The translations under genes and the position numbers were made by a program. The notes under the pieces were generated by a model that was given only the letters and a program-made list of their open reading frames with translations, was not told the origin of the DNA and made no database searches. From an uncultured Dehalococcoidia bacterium (GTDB lineage Bacteria > Chloroflexota > Dehalococcoidia > Lucifugimonadales > GCA-2712585), in contig OY282371.1 of assembly GCA_958295715.1 (NCBI GenBank), forward strand, positions 710,133 through 774,132: a stretch of 64,000 bases of DNA, given 5' to 3'. This document shows, in pieces, positions 1 to 7,487 of this stretch. Position 1 is the first letter of the stretch. The number at the start of each line of letters is the position of its first letter.

Positions 1-425
1 TGGGAGAGTGAGACAAGCGGATCGTGTAGGTGTCTTGTCCAGAGATCGGCCGCCACGGAGCGAAGATTAAACTGCTCGGCGGTCCCCACCTGATTAGCGT
101 GGAAGCGCGCGATGGGATCATCCAGAGTTGCGGGACGAAGGCTCATTTCCACGACGTTGCTGGTCGTCCCATCAGTGAAAGCAACTTTCACAGTCGGGTA
201 CGTTTGGTTGGGCACGATAGCAAGCACTACACCAGTAACGCCATCACCACGCATGACCAGATCTCCAACGGCAAAAGGCATCGCCTCAATCACACCGGAA
301 CTGAGGCTGAAAACCTTTTCTGATCCATTATAGAATATGACGTGGACCTTCTGCCCATCGATCCCATTGACATAGCCATCCATGCCTCCGGCTGCCCAGC
401 GAACTCGTCCACCCGTTCGTATCAT
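1..425 (-). CDS. N-terminal part of a probable RapA/SNF2-type helicase (cut by window edge)
   Basis: The minus strand is open from an ATG at 425 to the left edge, giving 141 residues without a stop. GGGAG lies six bases before the ATG and a promoter lies about 60 bases upstream. Residues 1-48 and 49-100 look like two successive small beta-barrel units (GGRVRWAAGG..., VGDLVMRGDG...GVV), followed by LRPATLDDP, an NQVG-EQFNLR stretch and HDPLVSLS. From memory, this order of tandem Tudor/KOW-like barrels, LRP, dP, then PL-SLS just before the helicase core is seen in large RapA-like SNF2 helicases, including DpdE and other defence-associated ones. The ATPase motifs themselves lie outside the window, so the call is an inference. 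Base composition is visibly less GC-rich than in the housekeeping genes. Confidence 0.5.
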   Translation of the reverse strand, partial: MIRTGGRVRWAAGGMDGYVNGIDGQKVHVIFYNGSEKVFSLSSGVIEAMPFAVGDLVMRGDGVTGVVLAIVPNQTYPTVKVAFTDGTTSNVVEMSLRPATLDDPIARFHANQVGTAEQFNLRSVAADLWTRHLHDPLVSLS

Positions 426-836
426 TCGGCGCTCCCAGAGCGTGATATTCAGACCATGACCACGCAAATCCCCGTATTCCGAGGTTATCGGTTAGTATAC
501 ACACCGCCTATGGGTATTGTCATACAACTCCTCGTATCCCAGGGGCCACCCTTCGCATAACGGCCCACGGCTGCCCGCCGGTTCCGGGGCATCGGCTCGG
601 TAGAGCCGTTTCTTAAGTAGGCGCTATTCTATGATGCTCGCGCGTAAGAGTCGCAAGTGGCTCAACAAGGAGAACGCGCCTGGCGCGTAACGGTCAACGT
701 CATAGGCCGACCAACTCCTTCCACCTCCCGCTCCATGCTGAGCGCGCATACGAGCAGGACGCCGTGGCGGGTTTCAGCTTGTGGCGCTGGCTACGCCGCC
801 TGTCCTCCGGCGGTGGCGGCTCCTGACGCCGCGACT
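426..836. other. Intergenic region with one promoter, no supported gene
   Basis: About 410 bases between the left-edge gene, which reads out of the window, and the stop of the membrane-protein gene. Apart from the minus-strand promoter at 494-523 I see no convincing gene. The plus-strand reading frame from 657 is the antisense shadow of the membrane-protein gene and has no ribosome-binding site. Confidence 0.5.
494..523 (-). promoter_or_regulatory. Sigma-70-like promoter of the left-edge helicase gene
   Basis: On the minus strand there is ATGACA (-35, 518-523), an 18-base spacer and TATACT (-10, 494-499). The predicted transcript would start near 487, about 60 bases before the ATG at 425. 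Match to consensus is 5 of 6 in each hexamer. Confidence 0.5.
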
Positions 837-2921
837 TCACCGCCGTGGGGTGAACTCCGCCTCCCAGAGTCTGCCCTCGCCGGGCACGTACTGGCCGGTG
901 CGGATTCGTTTGATGGGATAGGCCGGCAGCTGGCGCACGGCGATGCATTTCCCGCCGCCAATGGCGCCATAAGTCGCAAAGTCGAAGTCCAAGTTGTTGA
1001 AGCCGTGCTGCGACCAGCTGGAGAGGTCCTTCTCGTCGTCGGGAATCAGGTGCAGGAAGACGGTCGCCTCCGCGTCGGCCGGGGCGCAGGGATCCTTGAC
1101 ATAGTACAAGGCGCGCTCGTCTAGGTACACGACGAAATGGTCGTGCGCCGCCGGCTCTCCCGCCTCCTCAATGCGCGCCAGCACGTCGACGCCGTTCCGT
1201 CGGAATTGGGTGAGGTCGTGGTTGTAGACGTGCCAGATTGGCATGTGGACGCCAGTGTCCTTTACCCGGTACGGGTTCCCCCCTTGAAGGACTCCCGCCA
1301 CCGTCTCGGCATACGACAATAAACGGTACTCATTGGGCAGGTCGTCTTGTTCTCTGACAAGTTTGACGGTGTAGTAGGGCCGACCGGCTTCCTCCGGCGG
1401 GGTGTAATGCGCCTCGTATTCTCGGCCGTAAAACCGTGAGAGAAAGCCGCTATAGCCATAGTAACGGACCAGGTAAAGCGTCGGTTCGACGGCGCCTTCA
1501 TAGTGGACGTGGACGTAGTGGCCCTGGTCGTAGAGGGAGGTGACGTCGGCCAGAAGGTCGGCTTCGGTGTGGCGGATGCTGTGCTGGGCGACGGTCTGAA
1601 ACAGGAAGTTGTAGTAGTTGACCGCGATAAAGAAGGTTATGAAGGAAGCTAACCCAATGGCCGCTAAGGGTCGTGGGCGCCAACGCCCAAGGCGCCACTG
1701 GGTCAGCCGCTCCTCCCCGGCGAACTCCAAGGCGAACTTGGCGGAGAAGGCCAACAGCGTAGTGAAGACCGGTATGAGCATGTACCAGTAGCGTAGAACC
1801 TGAAGCCAGGAGAAGGAGATGGTGAGGCACATGCTCGCAAACAGGCCGAGGAGGAACAGCGCGAAGATAAACTCATTGCTGAACCGGCCCTTGACCGCTT
1901 TGCGAACGATGAAGAGCAGCAGAGACGCCGAGAGGAGGACAAGGCCGGCAGTGATGAGAAGGGACGTCTCAACCTGGAAGAGCTGACCGGAAATCCATCT
2001 CGCGTTCTCCCAGATTAGCCCGGGCGTTACGTCGGGGACGTAGTAGCTGCCCCCGTTATCCGATGCGACTCTCAGTCTGTAGAGGGTGTGGAGAAAGACC
2101 AGGACCAGCAGCAGACCGCCCAGGAACTTCCACCGGTCGACCCTTTTCAGGATATGGGCTGCGCCCACGAAGGAGCGTTTCTGCCCCTGATTCCCGTGTC
2201 CTTCTCGCCGCGCCGCCTCTATCAGGAGCAGGGCAAAATAGGAGACTAGGAGCCATAGCGCGACGGCGACGTTCACTTCCTTGGACCAGACAAGGCCTAT
2301 GAATCCTGCGTAAAACGCGCCGTATATGAGCATTGCGCTCCAGAGGTCATCCTTCCTGCCCGTTCTCAGGAGCATCAGGGCCATCATCCAGGTGGACAGG
2401 CCCAGGAAGAAGACGGTGTAGAGTTCCACCGGCGAGAGCCGGGCGGCCGGTTGATTGGGGAAGAACAGCCACAGGTATACCAATACCGCCAAGGGCAGGA
2501 GGTAAACTAGCCGGTTCCTCAAGCCGCTCCAAGACGTCGTTTCCGTGGATGAGGAATCCCCGTTTGGGCGGGAATGACGTTGGCGCGAGTCGCGGGAGAT
2601 GCAGACGAAGGCGGCGGCGAAAGCGAAGACGGAACCGAAATGCACAACCCACCGGGCCAGGTGATGCAGCCACGGAGTGGGGCCAAAGGTCCTCCAGGCG
2701 ACTGCGTTGTAGAACTCCCAGAAGGGCTTATACCTCTCGAGGTCAAAATTGAGGAACTGTTCGTTGACCCATCCGAAGAACGCCCCCGGGCTGTCGAAGA
2801 TGCGAACAGTCCACAAGTCGCCATAGTCGTCCACCAGGGCGAAGGGCGTGTTCAGGGAGTAGTAGAACACGGGGATGAACAGCAGGCACGGGATAGCCGC
2901 GAAGATAACGGCCTCCGGCAT
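837..2921 (-). CDS. Polytopic membrane protein, glycosyltransferase-like (unassigned)
   Basis: About 694 residues with roughly ten to twelve hydrophobic segments, then a soluble C-terminal third. The N-terminal half has an acidic loop after the first membrane segment (LVDDYGDLW), as in GT-C fold sugar or mannosyl transferases, but I do not recognise a defined family. The frame stays open upstream to a GTG at 3101. I prefer ATG 2921 because the extra 60 residues are partly encoded by the 105-bp repeat that also forms the end of the DUF1801 gene, and are not membrane-like. No good ribosome-binding site marks either start. A VIPAKAGIH-type palindrome (2547-2580) sits inside the coding sequence and encodes a Ser/Thr-rich loop between membrane segments. 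Confidence 0.7.
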   Translation of the reverse strand: MPEAVIFAAIPCLLFIPVFYYSLNTPFALVDDYGDLWTVRIFDSPGAFFGWVNEQFLNFDLERYKPFWEFYNAVAWRTFGPTPWLHHLARWVVHFGSVFAFAAAFVCISRDSRQRHSRPNGDSSSTETTSWSGLRNRLVYLLPLAVLVYLWLFFPNQPAARLSPVELYTVFFLGLSTWMMALMLLRTGRKDDLWSAMLIYGAFYAGFIGLVWSKEVNVAVALWLLVSYFALLLIEAARREGHGNQGQKRSFVGAAHILKRVDRWKFLGGLLLVLVFLHTLYRLRVASDNGGSYYVPDVTPGLIWENARWISGQLFQVETSLLITAGLVLLSASLLLFIVRKAVKGRFSNEFIFALFLLGLFASMCLTISFSWLQVLRYWYMLIPVFTTLLAFSAKFALEFAGEERLTQWRLGRWRPRPLAAIGLASFITFFIAVNYYNFLFQTVAQHSIRHTEADLLADVTSLYDQGHYVHVHYEGAVEPTLYLVRYYGYSGFLSRFYGREYEAHYTPPEEAGRPYYTVKLVREQDDLPNEYRLLSYAETVAGVLQGGNPYRVKDTGVHMPIWHVYNHDLTQFRRNGVDVLARIEEAGEPAAHDHFVVYLDERALYYVKDPCAPADAEATVFLHLIPDDEKDLSSWSQHGFNNLDFDFATYGAIGGGKCIAVRQLPAYPIKRIRTGQYVPGEGRLWEAEFTPRR
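2547..2580 (-). repeat. Dispersed palindromic repeat inside a coding sequence
   Basis: On the minus strand it reads ACGTCATTCCCGCCC, a short loop, then GGGGATTCCTCATCC. This is a diverged copy of the element found intergenically at 11093-11122, 29730-29760 and elsewhere. It keeps the membrane-protein frame open and encodes RHSRPNGDSSSTE-like residues in a loop. Confidence 0.7.
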
Positions 2922-2954
2922 GGGGCTGCGCCAGGGCTGCTTGAGGCGGCTGAT

Positions 2955-3059
2955 TAGGCCTCGCAACCGGTGAATTCGCAGGCGGCGCTTGGCGATGTTA
3001 CGCCCCGGCTTTGCGGGGGTCCCAGCCGGGCAGGGCTGCCGCCTGCCGGACCCACGCCG
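2955..3059. repeat. 105-bp direct repeat, distal copy (downstream of pycC)
   Basis: Matches 4425-4529 at 103 of 105 positions by my reading, in the same orientation; the offset is 1470 bases. On the minus strand it encodes the last residues of a DUF1801 protein (WVRQAAALPGWDPRKAGA and stop), here preceded by an unrelated or decayed stretch. It looks like a tail remnant left when the intervening Pycsar cassette was inserted or recombined in. Confidence 0.9.
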
Positions 3060-3188
3060 ACATGAGGTTGATGGGGGCTTGGCCCGCATCGCGTCAGGCA
3101 CTGAGTTTGGCTGCCCCCGGCGGCAGGTCGCGGCTCGCCATAGCAGTTCTGCGGGGCCGAAGCGAAATCGGGCGATCCACCACCACAG

Positions 3189-3881
3189 CTACACCTTCAA
3201 GTACCAGGATGACGTGTATATCTTCTTATTCCCTATCTCTGGGGCCTTCGTTAATTTCCATATCTTCTGCTCGTTGGAACCGATCTTCAAACCCTGATTT
3301 AGCCGCTGGTAGACTTTGTCTGTGATCTGTGTAGCCGGCCCGGGCCGCGCAGATAGTTTGGCCGCATAGTTGGCTGCGCGGCCTACCCAGACGCGTTCGT
3401 TGGCCCCCCGGATGCCTGTCCGCGCCACGAAGAGAGGGCTAGTATCGATACCTACCGTGTGCTTTATCGGATATCTATCACCGGGATACTCGTCCCGTAT
3501 CGCAGGATTGATGATCTTCTTCACGGCGAAGTTGATTTTGAGAGCTGACCTGGCCGCACTGCGATCCTTTGCGTTGCCGATGAACACCGCCATGATGCGG
3601 TCGCCGTCATATGAGGTGATTTCTCCACCTTCATCGCGGATAATCCTGGCAGCGCACGCCAGATAACACTTGTAGACCTCTGCCGCGAACCAGGGCTCCT
3701 CCGTGTCTACCAATTTGGTCGAGTCATCTAGGTCTGCATAGAGAACTGTGCCCTCCAGAGCGACTGCGTGATTGCCGAGTTGCAGGTCGTCTGACTCTGG
3801 CACAACTCGACCGTCGCGTCGAGTCCACTTCTCTTGGAGTATCTTCCGCACTTCTGAGTTGAGGTTGTCTCCGAGTCCCAT
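3189..3881 (-). CDS. pycC: PycC-like pyrimidine (uridylate) cyclase, Pycsar defence
   Basis: A 230-residue class III nucleotide cyclase domain. In Pycsar such enzymes make cUMP or cCMP on phage infection to trigger a partner effector. Visible motifs are LYADLDDST with the first metal-binding Asp at about residue 50, SYDGDR with the second Asp at about 94, and VGRAANYAAKL at 166-176, the cyclase N-x-x-A segment with Lys where most class III enzymes have Arg. There is no membrane, HAMP or receiver domain, as expected for PycC. It follows the effector gene by 37 bases and has GGAGG before the ATG. The Pycsar assignment rests mainly on this neighbour. A stand-alone adenylate cyclase is the alternative. 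Composition is less GC-rich than the flanking genes. Confidence 0.85.
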   Translation of the reverse strand: MGLGDNLNSEVRKILQEKWTRRDGRVVPESDDLQLGNHAVALEGTVLYADLDDSTKLVDTEEPWFAAEVYKCYLACAARIIRDEGGEITSYDGDRIMAVFIGNAKDRSAARSALKINFAVKKIINPAIRDEYPGDRYPIKHTVGIDTSPLFVARTGIRGANERVWVGRAANYAAKLSARPGPATQITDKVYQRLNQGLKIGSNEQKIWKLTKAPEIGNKKIYTSSWYLKV

Positions 3882-3918
3882 ATCAAACGCCTCCTCGACT
3901 GGTTTTAACGACTGAGCC

Positions 3919-4425
3919 CTAGCCCATGGTTCCCCAGGCCAACAGCACGACCCATAACACGCTTGCGGGAGCGCTTAGTATGAATGCCCAGCGGACCCGG
4001 CGCATCTTGAGGCTAGCTATCTTCGACACCCTGTGAATCTGGTCTAGGAGGTTGCTCTCAATCGTCGCCGCGCTCATGTCCTTGGCCTGGGATTCAAAAT
4101 CCTTGTAATCCATGGCTCCTATATCTTCAAAGTATATGAGGGACTTCCCGGTTCTTGGATTGACCGGGACGTATACCAAAGCTGCTAACGTGACCACCGC
4201 CACCAGAAAGAGGATGTAGAGCGCTATCAGGGTGACAAGTATCATGCTCTCTACGCGCCATGACTCCCCGACAATGTTCAGCAGCCTATCGGACCTGGCT
4301 GCCAGCGTGCCCACGAGAGCGATCTGAAGACCGAGGACGGGGGCCGCCTTGGTGTCTGCCATCCTCACAAACCTAATCGCGCGGGTCAGAGACTCGTAAT
4401 GGGATTTGATACGTTCTTCTGTCAT
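3919..4425 (-). CDS. pycTM: PycTM-like membrane effector of Pycsar defence
   Basis: A 168-residue membrane protein: an N-terminal helix with the family-like MADTKAAPVLGL motif (about 22-33), hydrophobic segments near 28-44, 60-86 and 145-165, and a cytosolic stretch (87-142). PycTM effectors bind the cyclic pyrimidine made by the adjacent cyclase and disrupt the inner membrane, stopping phage growth by killing or arresting the cell. Its ATG begins at the last base of the 105-bp repeat, which also supplies the GAGG ribosome-binding site. The DUF1801 stop is only 42 bases upstream, so read-through transcription is likely. Effector first, cyclase second. Confidence 0.85.
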   Translation of the reverse strand: MTEERIKSHYESLTRAIRFVRMADTKAAPVLGLQIALVGTLAARSDRLLNIVGESWRVESMILVTLIALYILFLVAVVTLAALVYVPVNPRTGKSLIYFEDIGAMDYKDFESQAKDMSAATIESNLLDQIHRVSKIASLKMRRVRWAFILSAPASVLWVVLLAWGTMG

Positions 4426-4529
4426 AGGCCTCGCAGCCGGTGAATTCGCAGGCGGCGCTTGGCGATGTTACGCTCCGGCTTTGCGGGGGTCCCAGCCGGG
4501 CAGGGCTGCCGCCTGCCGGACCCACGCCG
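4425..4529. repeat. 105-bp direct repeat, proximal copy (3' end of DUF1801 gene)
   Basis: Covers the last 20 codons and stop of the DUF1801 gene (4468-4529) plus the 42 bases up to the PycTM start codon. Nearly identical to 2955-3059. The two copies frame the Pycsar genes like attachment-site duplications at the 3' end of a gene, but no integrase is present in the cassette. Confidence 0.9.
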
Positions 4530-4959
4530 CCATCTGCGCCGCGTCAAGCTCCCCTTCGTGGATGTCTATCCAGCGCGCGTCTTTGTCCTTGCCTGAGCCT
4601 GGCGGGACGGGTTGAAGCGACGCGCCCCGGAAGAAGGTCACCTTGACGTAGCGGGTGAAGACGTGAAACGACACGAACCACCCCTTGCCCTCGACGCCGT
4701 AGAAGGGTGAGTTCCACCTCACGGCCTTGAGCGCGTCGGGCGCGTTTTGCATGATGAGGTCGTCTAGGCAACGGCCGAGGTCGCTCTTCCAGCCGGGCAT
4801 AGCCGCGATGTAGGCCTGCACGGGCGCGTCGCCGTCGCCCTTCGCAATCTGCGGGTTGCCGCCTGAGAGGAGCCGCGGCCCTGGGCTGGGCTGTCTGGCG
4901 GCGGTCTTCTTCGCGGCCTTCGTTGGTTTCTGCGCGTCTTTGCCGGATTTTGCGTTCAA
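4468..4959 (-). CDS. DUF1801 family protein
   Basis: 163 residues. A Lys/Ala/Pro-rich N-terminal tail (1-35) precedes a DUF1801 (YdhG-like) domain: VQAYIAAMPGWKSDLGRCLDDLI, then KAVRWNSPFYGVEGKGWFVSFHVFTRYVKV, the usual W-x-x-P-x-Y core. The molecular function of this family is not established. The gene is intact. Its final 20 codons lie inside the repeat that is copied on the far side of the Pycsar genes, so it appears to have served as the insertion or recombination site for that cassette. Confidence 0.85.
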   Translation of the reverse strand: MNAKSGKDAQKPTKAAKKTAARQPSPGPRLLSGGNPQIAKGDGDAPVQAYIAAMPGWKSDLGRCLDDLIMQNAPDALKAVRWNSPFYGVEGKGWFVSFHVFTRYVKVTFFRGASLQPVPPGSGKDKDARWIDIHEGELDAAQMAAWVRQAAALPGWDPRKAGA

Positions 4960-5031
4960 GCCAACCTCGCGCTTGGCGCGGACGGGGCCGTTGTCACGCT
5001 GGCTCCCAATCCACCTTCCCGGCTGTCCTTG

Positions 5032-5052
5032 GCCCTCCTCTGTGAGGAGGGC
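5032..5052 (-). terminator. Hairpin downstream of tRNA-Ile
   Basis: GCCCTCCTC, a three-base loop and GAGGAGGGC form a perfect 9-bp stem between the tRNA 3' end and the DUF1801 gene. There is no T-run after it on the minus strand, so intrinsic termination is only a possibility. Confidence 0.4.
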
Positions 5053-5076
5053 ATTAGAACTTCAATAGACAAAATC

Positions 5077-5153
5077 TGGTGGGCCCGGATAGACTCGAAC
5101 TATCGACCTCGGTCTTATCAGGACCGCGCTCTAACCACCTGAGCTACGGGCCC
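5077..5153 (-). tRNA. tRNA-Ile (GAT)
   Basis: The minus strand folds as a full cloverleaf: acceptor GGGCCCG/CGGGCCC, D-arm GCTCAGGTGGTTAGAGC, anticodon stem CGGTC/GACCG with loop CTGATAA (anticodon GAT), T-loop TTCGAGT, discriminator A and an encoded CCA. Confidence 0.97.
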
Positions 5154-5243
5154 CACGCCACGATTATACCCCCGCGCAAATGGGGACACAAGCAGGCATA
5201 AGCAATCGCCCCGCCCGCGCCTTCCCCAAAGCCTGCGGTTGAC

Positions 5244-5273
5244 TTGAAAAGGCCGGCCCTCTTGAGGTATCTT
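5244..5273 (+). promoter_or_regulatory. Candidate promoter of the iscA-ygfZ pair
   Basis: TTGAAA (5244-5249), 18 bases, TATCTT (5268-5273), about 40 bases before the IscA start. Each hexamer matches consensus at four or five of six positions, so this is tentative. Confidence 0.35.
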
Positions 5274-5312
5274 ATAAGTAGTCCCACTAGCCGCGACTAA
5301 CAGAGGGAAACA

Positions 5313-5675
5313 ATGGTAACTGCAACTCACCACAAGTCCATAGGCATTCAGGTGACTGACAAGGCGTCTAAGGCCGTGCGCCGCATCGCCGTTAAGGAGG
5401 GCCGTCCGGAGGACGATTTTGGACTGCGCGTTGGCGTCAAGGGCGGCGGATGCTCCGGCCTTCTCTACGTGCTATCCATTGAGGAGAACCTGCCCCTCGG
5501 CACGGACCGGGTGGTGGACGACAACGGCCTGCGCATCTTCATCGACAAGAAGAGCTACGTCTATCTGGCCGGGACGGAACTCGACTTCTCCGACGGTTTG
5601 AACGGCAAGGGCTTCGTCTTCCAGAACCCCAACGCCACGAGGGCCTGCGGCTGTGGAAACTCCTTCGGCGTTTAG
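5313..5675 (+). CDS. IscA/ErpA-type iron-sulfur cluster carrier
   Basis: A 120-residue A-type carrier that receives Fe-S clusters and passes them to apo-enzymes in the cytosol. The three family cysteines are present: C47 in GGGCSG and C112/C114 in ACGCGNSF near the C-terminus. Length is normal for the HesB/IscA family. The ribosome-binding site is AGAGGG. It overlaps the following YgfZ gene by 23 bases, consistent with co-expression of two Fe-S maturation proteins. Which A-type subfamily (IscA, SufA, ErpA) it is cannot be decided from the sequence. Confidence 0.93.
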   Translation: MVTATHHKSIGIQVTDKASKAVRRIAVKEGRPEDDFGLRVGVKGGGCSGLLYVLSIEENLPLGTDRVVDDNGLRIFIDKKSYVYLAGTELDFSDGLNGKGFVFQNPNATRACGCGNSFGV

Positions 5676-6741
5676 CGGCCCTCGCCCCGGCTCTTTGGCG
5701 CCGCCCGCCGAACCCACCGGGCGGCGTTTCGCTTTTCCCGACGCAGGAGCCCAGTTCCGCGCGGCGAGAGAGGCCACGGCCATATACGACGCCTCCAGCC
5801 TGGGCAGGATCAGGGCCACCGGCGCCGACGTTCTGGACCTCCTCAACCGCCTCTCGACCAACAAGGTGGACCACCTGGCCCCGGGCCAGGGCGCGCCCAC
5901 TATCCTGACCAACGAGAAGGGGCGCGTCATCGACCTGGTCCGCGTGTTCAACTGCGGCGGCTACGTCCTCATGCTCACCAGCGCGGGGGCTGAGGCCAAG
6001 GTCGCTGAGTGGGTGGACAAGTACACCATCATGGAAGACTCGGTTCTGGAGAGTCTGGCTTCCTCCACGGCCCTGATTACCGTTGCCGGGCCGGAGGCGC
6101 GGGGCAGCCTTGAAGCCCTGTCAGGCGCCAGTCTGAAGGACGTGGGAACCTGCCAATGCGAGCGGCTTTCTATTGACGGGTTGGACGTCCTGGTAATGCG
6201 TATGGACCTGGGCGATCTTCCAAGCTGGCAACTGATGCTCCCGTCGGAAGGAGCGGAGCAGACTTGGGATGCCCTGGTCGAAGCCGGCGTCGTTCCCGTG
6301 GACGCCGGGGCGCAGGAAGCCCTGCGAATCGACGCCGGGATACCCCTCTACGGCCGCGAGATGGGCGATGGGGTAAATCCGCTAGAGGCGGGGCTTATTG
6401 GGGCCATCGATTTTGCCAAGGGCTGCTACATCGGCCAGGAGGTTATCGCCCGGCTGGACACCTACGACAAGGTGCAGCGGGCGTTGGCGCGCCTTGAGCT
6501 TTTTGTTGATGGCCAGTGGCAAGAAGGTGATGGCCGGTGGCAAGAGGGCGTTGAGCTTGTCTGGGACGGCCGGGCCGTGGGGCGCCTCACGTCTTTTGCG
6601 CGGCTGCCCGGCTCCGACCGGTCCGTGGGGCTGGCCCTCATCCGGACCAGCGCCGCCGAGGTGGGAAACCGGCTCACCCTGGCGGGAAGCGGCCAGGCCT
6701 ACGCAGAGGTCACGGCCATTCCCCGGCTCTTCGGCCCTTAG
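5653..6741 (+). CDS. ygfZ: YgfZ/GcvT-family folate-binding protein
   Basis: 362 residues with the YgfZ signature KGCYIGQEVIARLDTYDKVQR near residues 256-276; the Cys in that motif is the conserved family residue. YgfZ proteins bind tetrahydrofolate and help maintain [4Fe-4S] enzymes such as MiaB; the fold is that of the glycine-cleavage T protein. The N-terminal half carries the GcvT-like strand LGRIRATGADVLDLLNRLSTN. It starts within the end of iscA. An extra repetitive stretch, QWQEGDGRWQEG, lies after the signature. Confidence 0.9.
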   Translation: METPSAFSGPRPGSLAPPAEPTGRRFAFPDAGAQFRAAREATAIYDASSLGRIRATGADVLDLLNRLSTNKVDHLAPGQGAPTILTNEKGRVIDLVRVFNCGGYVLMLTSAGAEAKVAEWVDKYTIMEDSVLESLASSTALITVAGPEARGSLEALSGASLKDVGTCQCERLSIDGLDVLVMRMDLGDLPSWQLMLPSEGAEQTWDALVEAGVVPVDAGAQEALRIDAGIPLYGREMGDGVNPLEAGLIGAIDFAKGCYIGQEVIARLDTYDKVQRALARLELFVDGQWQEGDGRWQEGVELVWDGRAVGRLTSFARLPGSDRSVGLALIRTSAAEVGNRLTLAGSGQAYAEVTAIPRLFGP

Positions 6742-7487
6742 ATAGCCAGCCCGCCGTCGATTCTGAAGACCTGCCCCGTGATGTAGGCGGCCTCGTCGCT
6801 GCACAGAAACGCGGTCATTCCCGCAACGTCCTCCGGGACGCCCAGGCGGTTCATGGGAATCCGGGACAGGACCTGTTGCTTCAGGTCCTCCGAAAGCTCC
6901 TCGACCATTCCTGTCACGATATATCCAGGCGCGAGGGCGTTGACGGTTATGTTGCGCCGGGCGACCTCCTTGGCGACGCTCTTGGTCAGGCCGACAAGCC
7001 CGGCCTTGGATGCCGCGTAGTTGGCCTGCCCCGGATTTCCCGCCAGCCCCACCACCGATGACATGTTGATGATGCGGCCCCGGCGCTGCCGGACCATCTG
7101 GGGCAGGACGGCCTTGGCGCACAGGTAGGCCCCCTTTAGATTGACGCTGACGACGGATTCCCACTCCTCGGCCGTCATGCGCATGGCGAGGCGGTCTTGG
7201 CGGACGCCGGCGTTGTTCACGAGGATGTCCACCCGCCGCCACTCCTCAATGAGCCGGGCTGTCATGGCCGTCACCTGGGCCTCGTCGGAAACATCCGCTT
7301 GAAGGGCGATAGCCTCGCCGCCCAAGGAGCGGATCTCCTCCACCACCCGCTCAGCGCTGGCGGCCCCGGCGTTATAATTCACGGCAACCCTGACCCCCTC
7401 CCTCGCCAGCCTGAGGGCGATGGCCCGCCCGATGCCCCTGCTGGCCCCGGTGACCAGGGCCGCGTGTCCCTCAAGATTCAGCGACAT
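6738..7487 (-). CDS. fabG: 3-oxoacyl-ACP reductase FabG
   Basis: A 249-residue classical SDR that reduces 3-oxoacyl-ACP with NADPH in type II fatty acid synthesis. It has TGASRGIG (13-20), NNAG (91-94), catalytic Ser near 143 and Y157-x-x-x-K161. I chose ATG 7487 because MSLNLEGHAALVTG fits the family; the frame opens nine codons earlier. The start lies inside the last codons of plsX, so translation is probably coupled. The operon order on the minus strand is MaoC-like, MaoC, plsX, fabG. The 3' end overlaps the end of the convergent ygfZ by four bases. Confidence 0.93.
   Translation of the reverse strand: MSLNLEGHAALVTGASRGIGRAIALRLAREGVRVAVNYNAGAASAERVVEEIRSLGGEAIALQADVSDEAQVTAMTARLIEEWRRVDILVNNAGVRQDRLAMRMTAEEWESVVSVNLKGAYLCAKAVLPQMVRQRRGRIINMSSVVGLAGNPGQANYAASKAGLVGLTKSVAKEVARRNITVNALAPGYIVTGMVEELSEDLKQQVLSRIPMNRLGVPEDVAGMTAFLCSDEAAYITGQVFRIDGGLAI

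Noticed and set aside
657-1124. Plus-strand open frame of 155 codons
   Set aside because: Antisense to the clear membrane-protein gene over most of its length, with no ribosome-binding site and no recognisable protein character.
2922-3101. N-terminal extension of the membrane protein to GTG 3101
   Set aside because: The added residues are Arg/Pro-rich, partly encoded by the 105-bp repeat in another frame, and precede the first membrane helix without resembling a signal.
2955-4529. Insertion sequence or integrase-bearing island around the Pycsar genes
   Set aside because: No transposase, recombinase or terminal inverted repeats are found between the two direct repeats; only the two defence genes are present.
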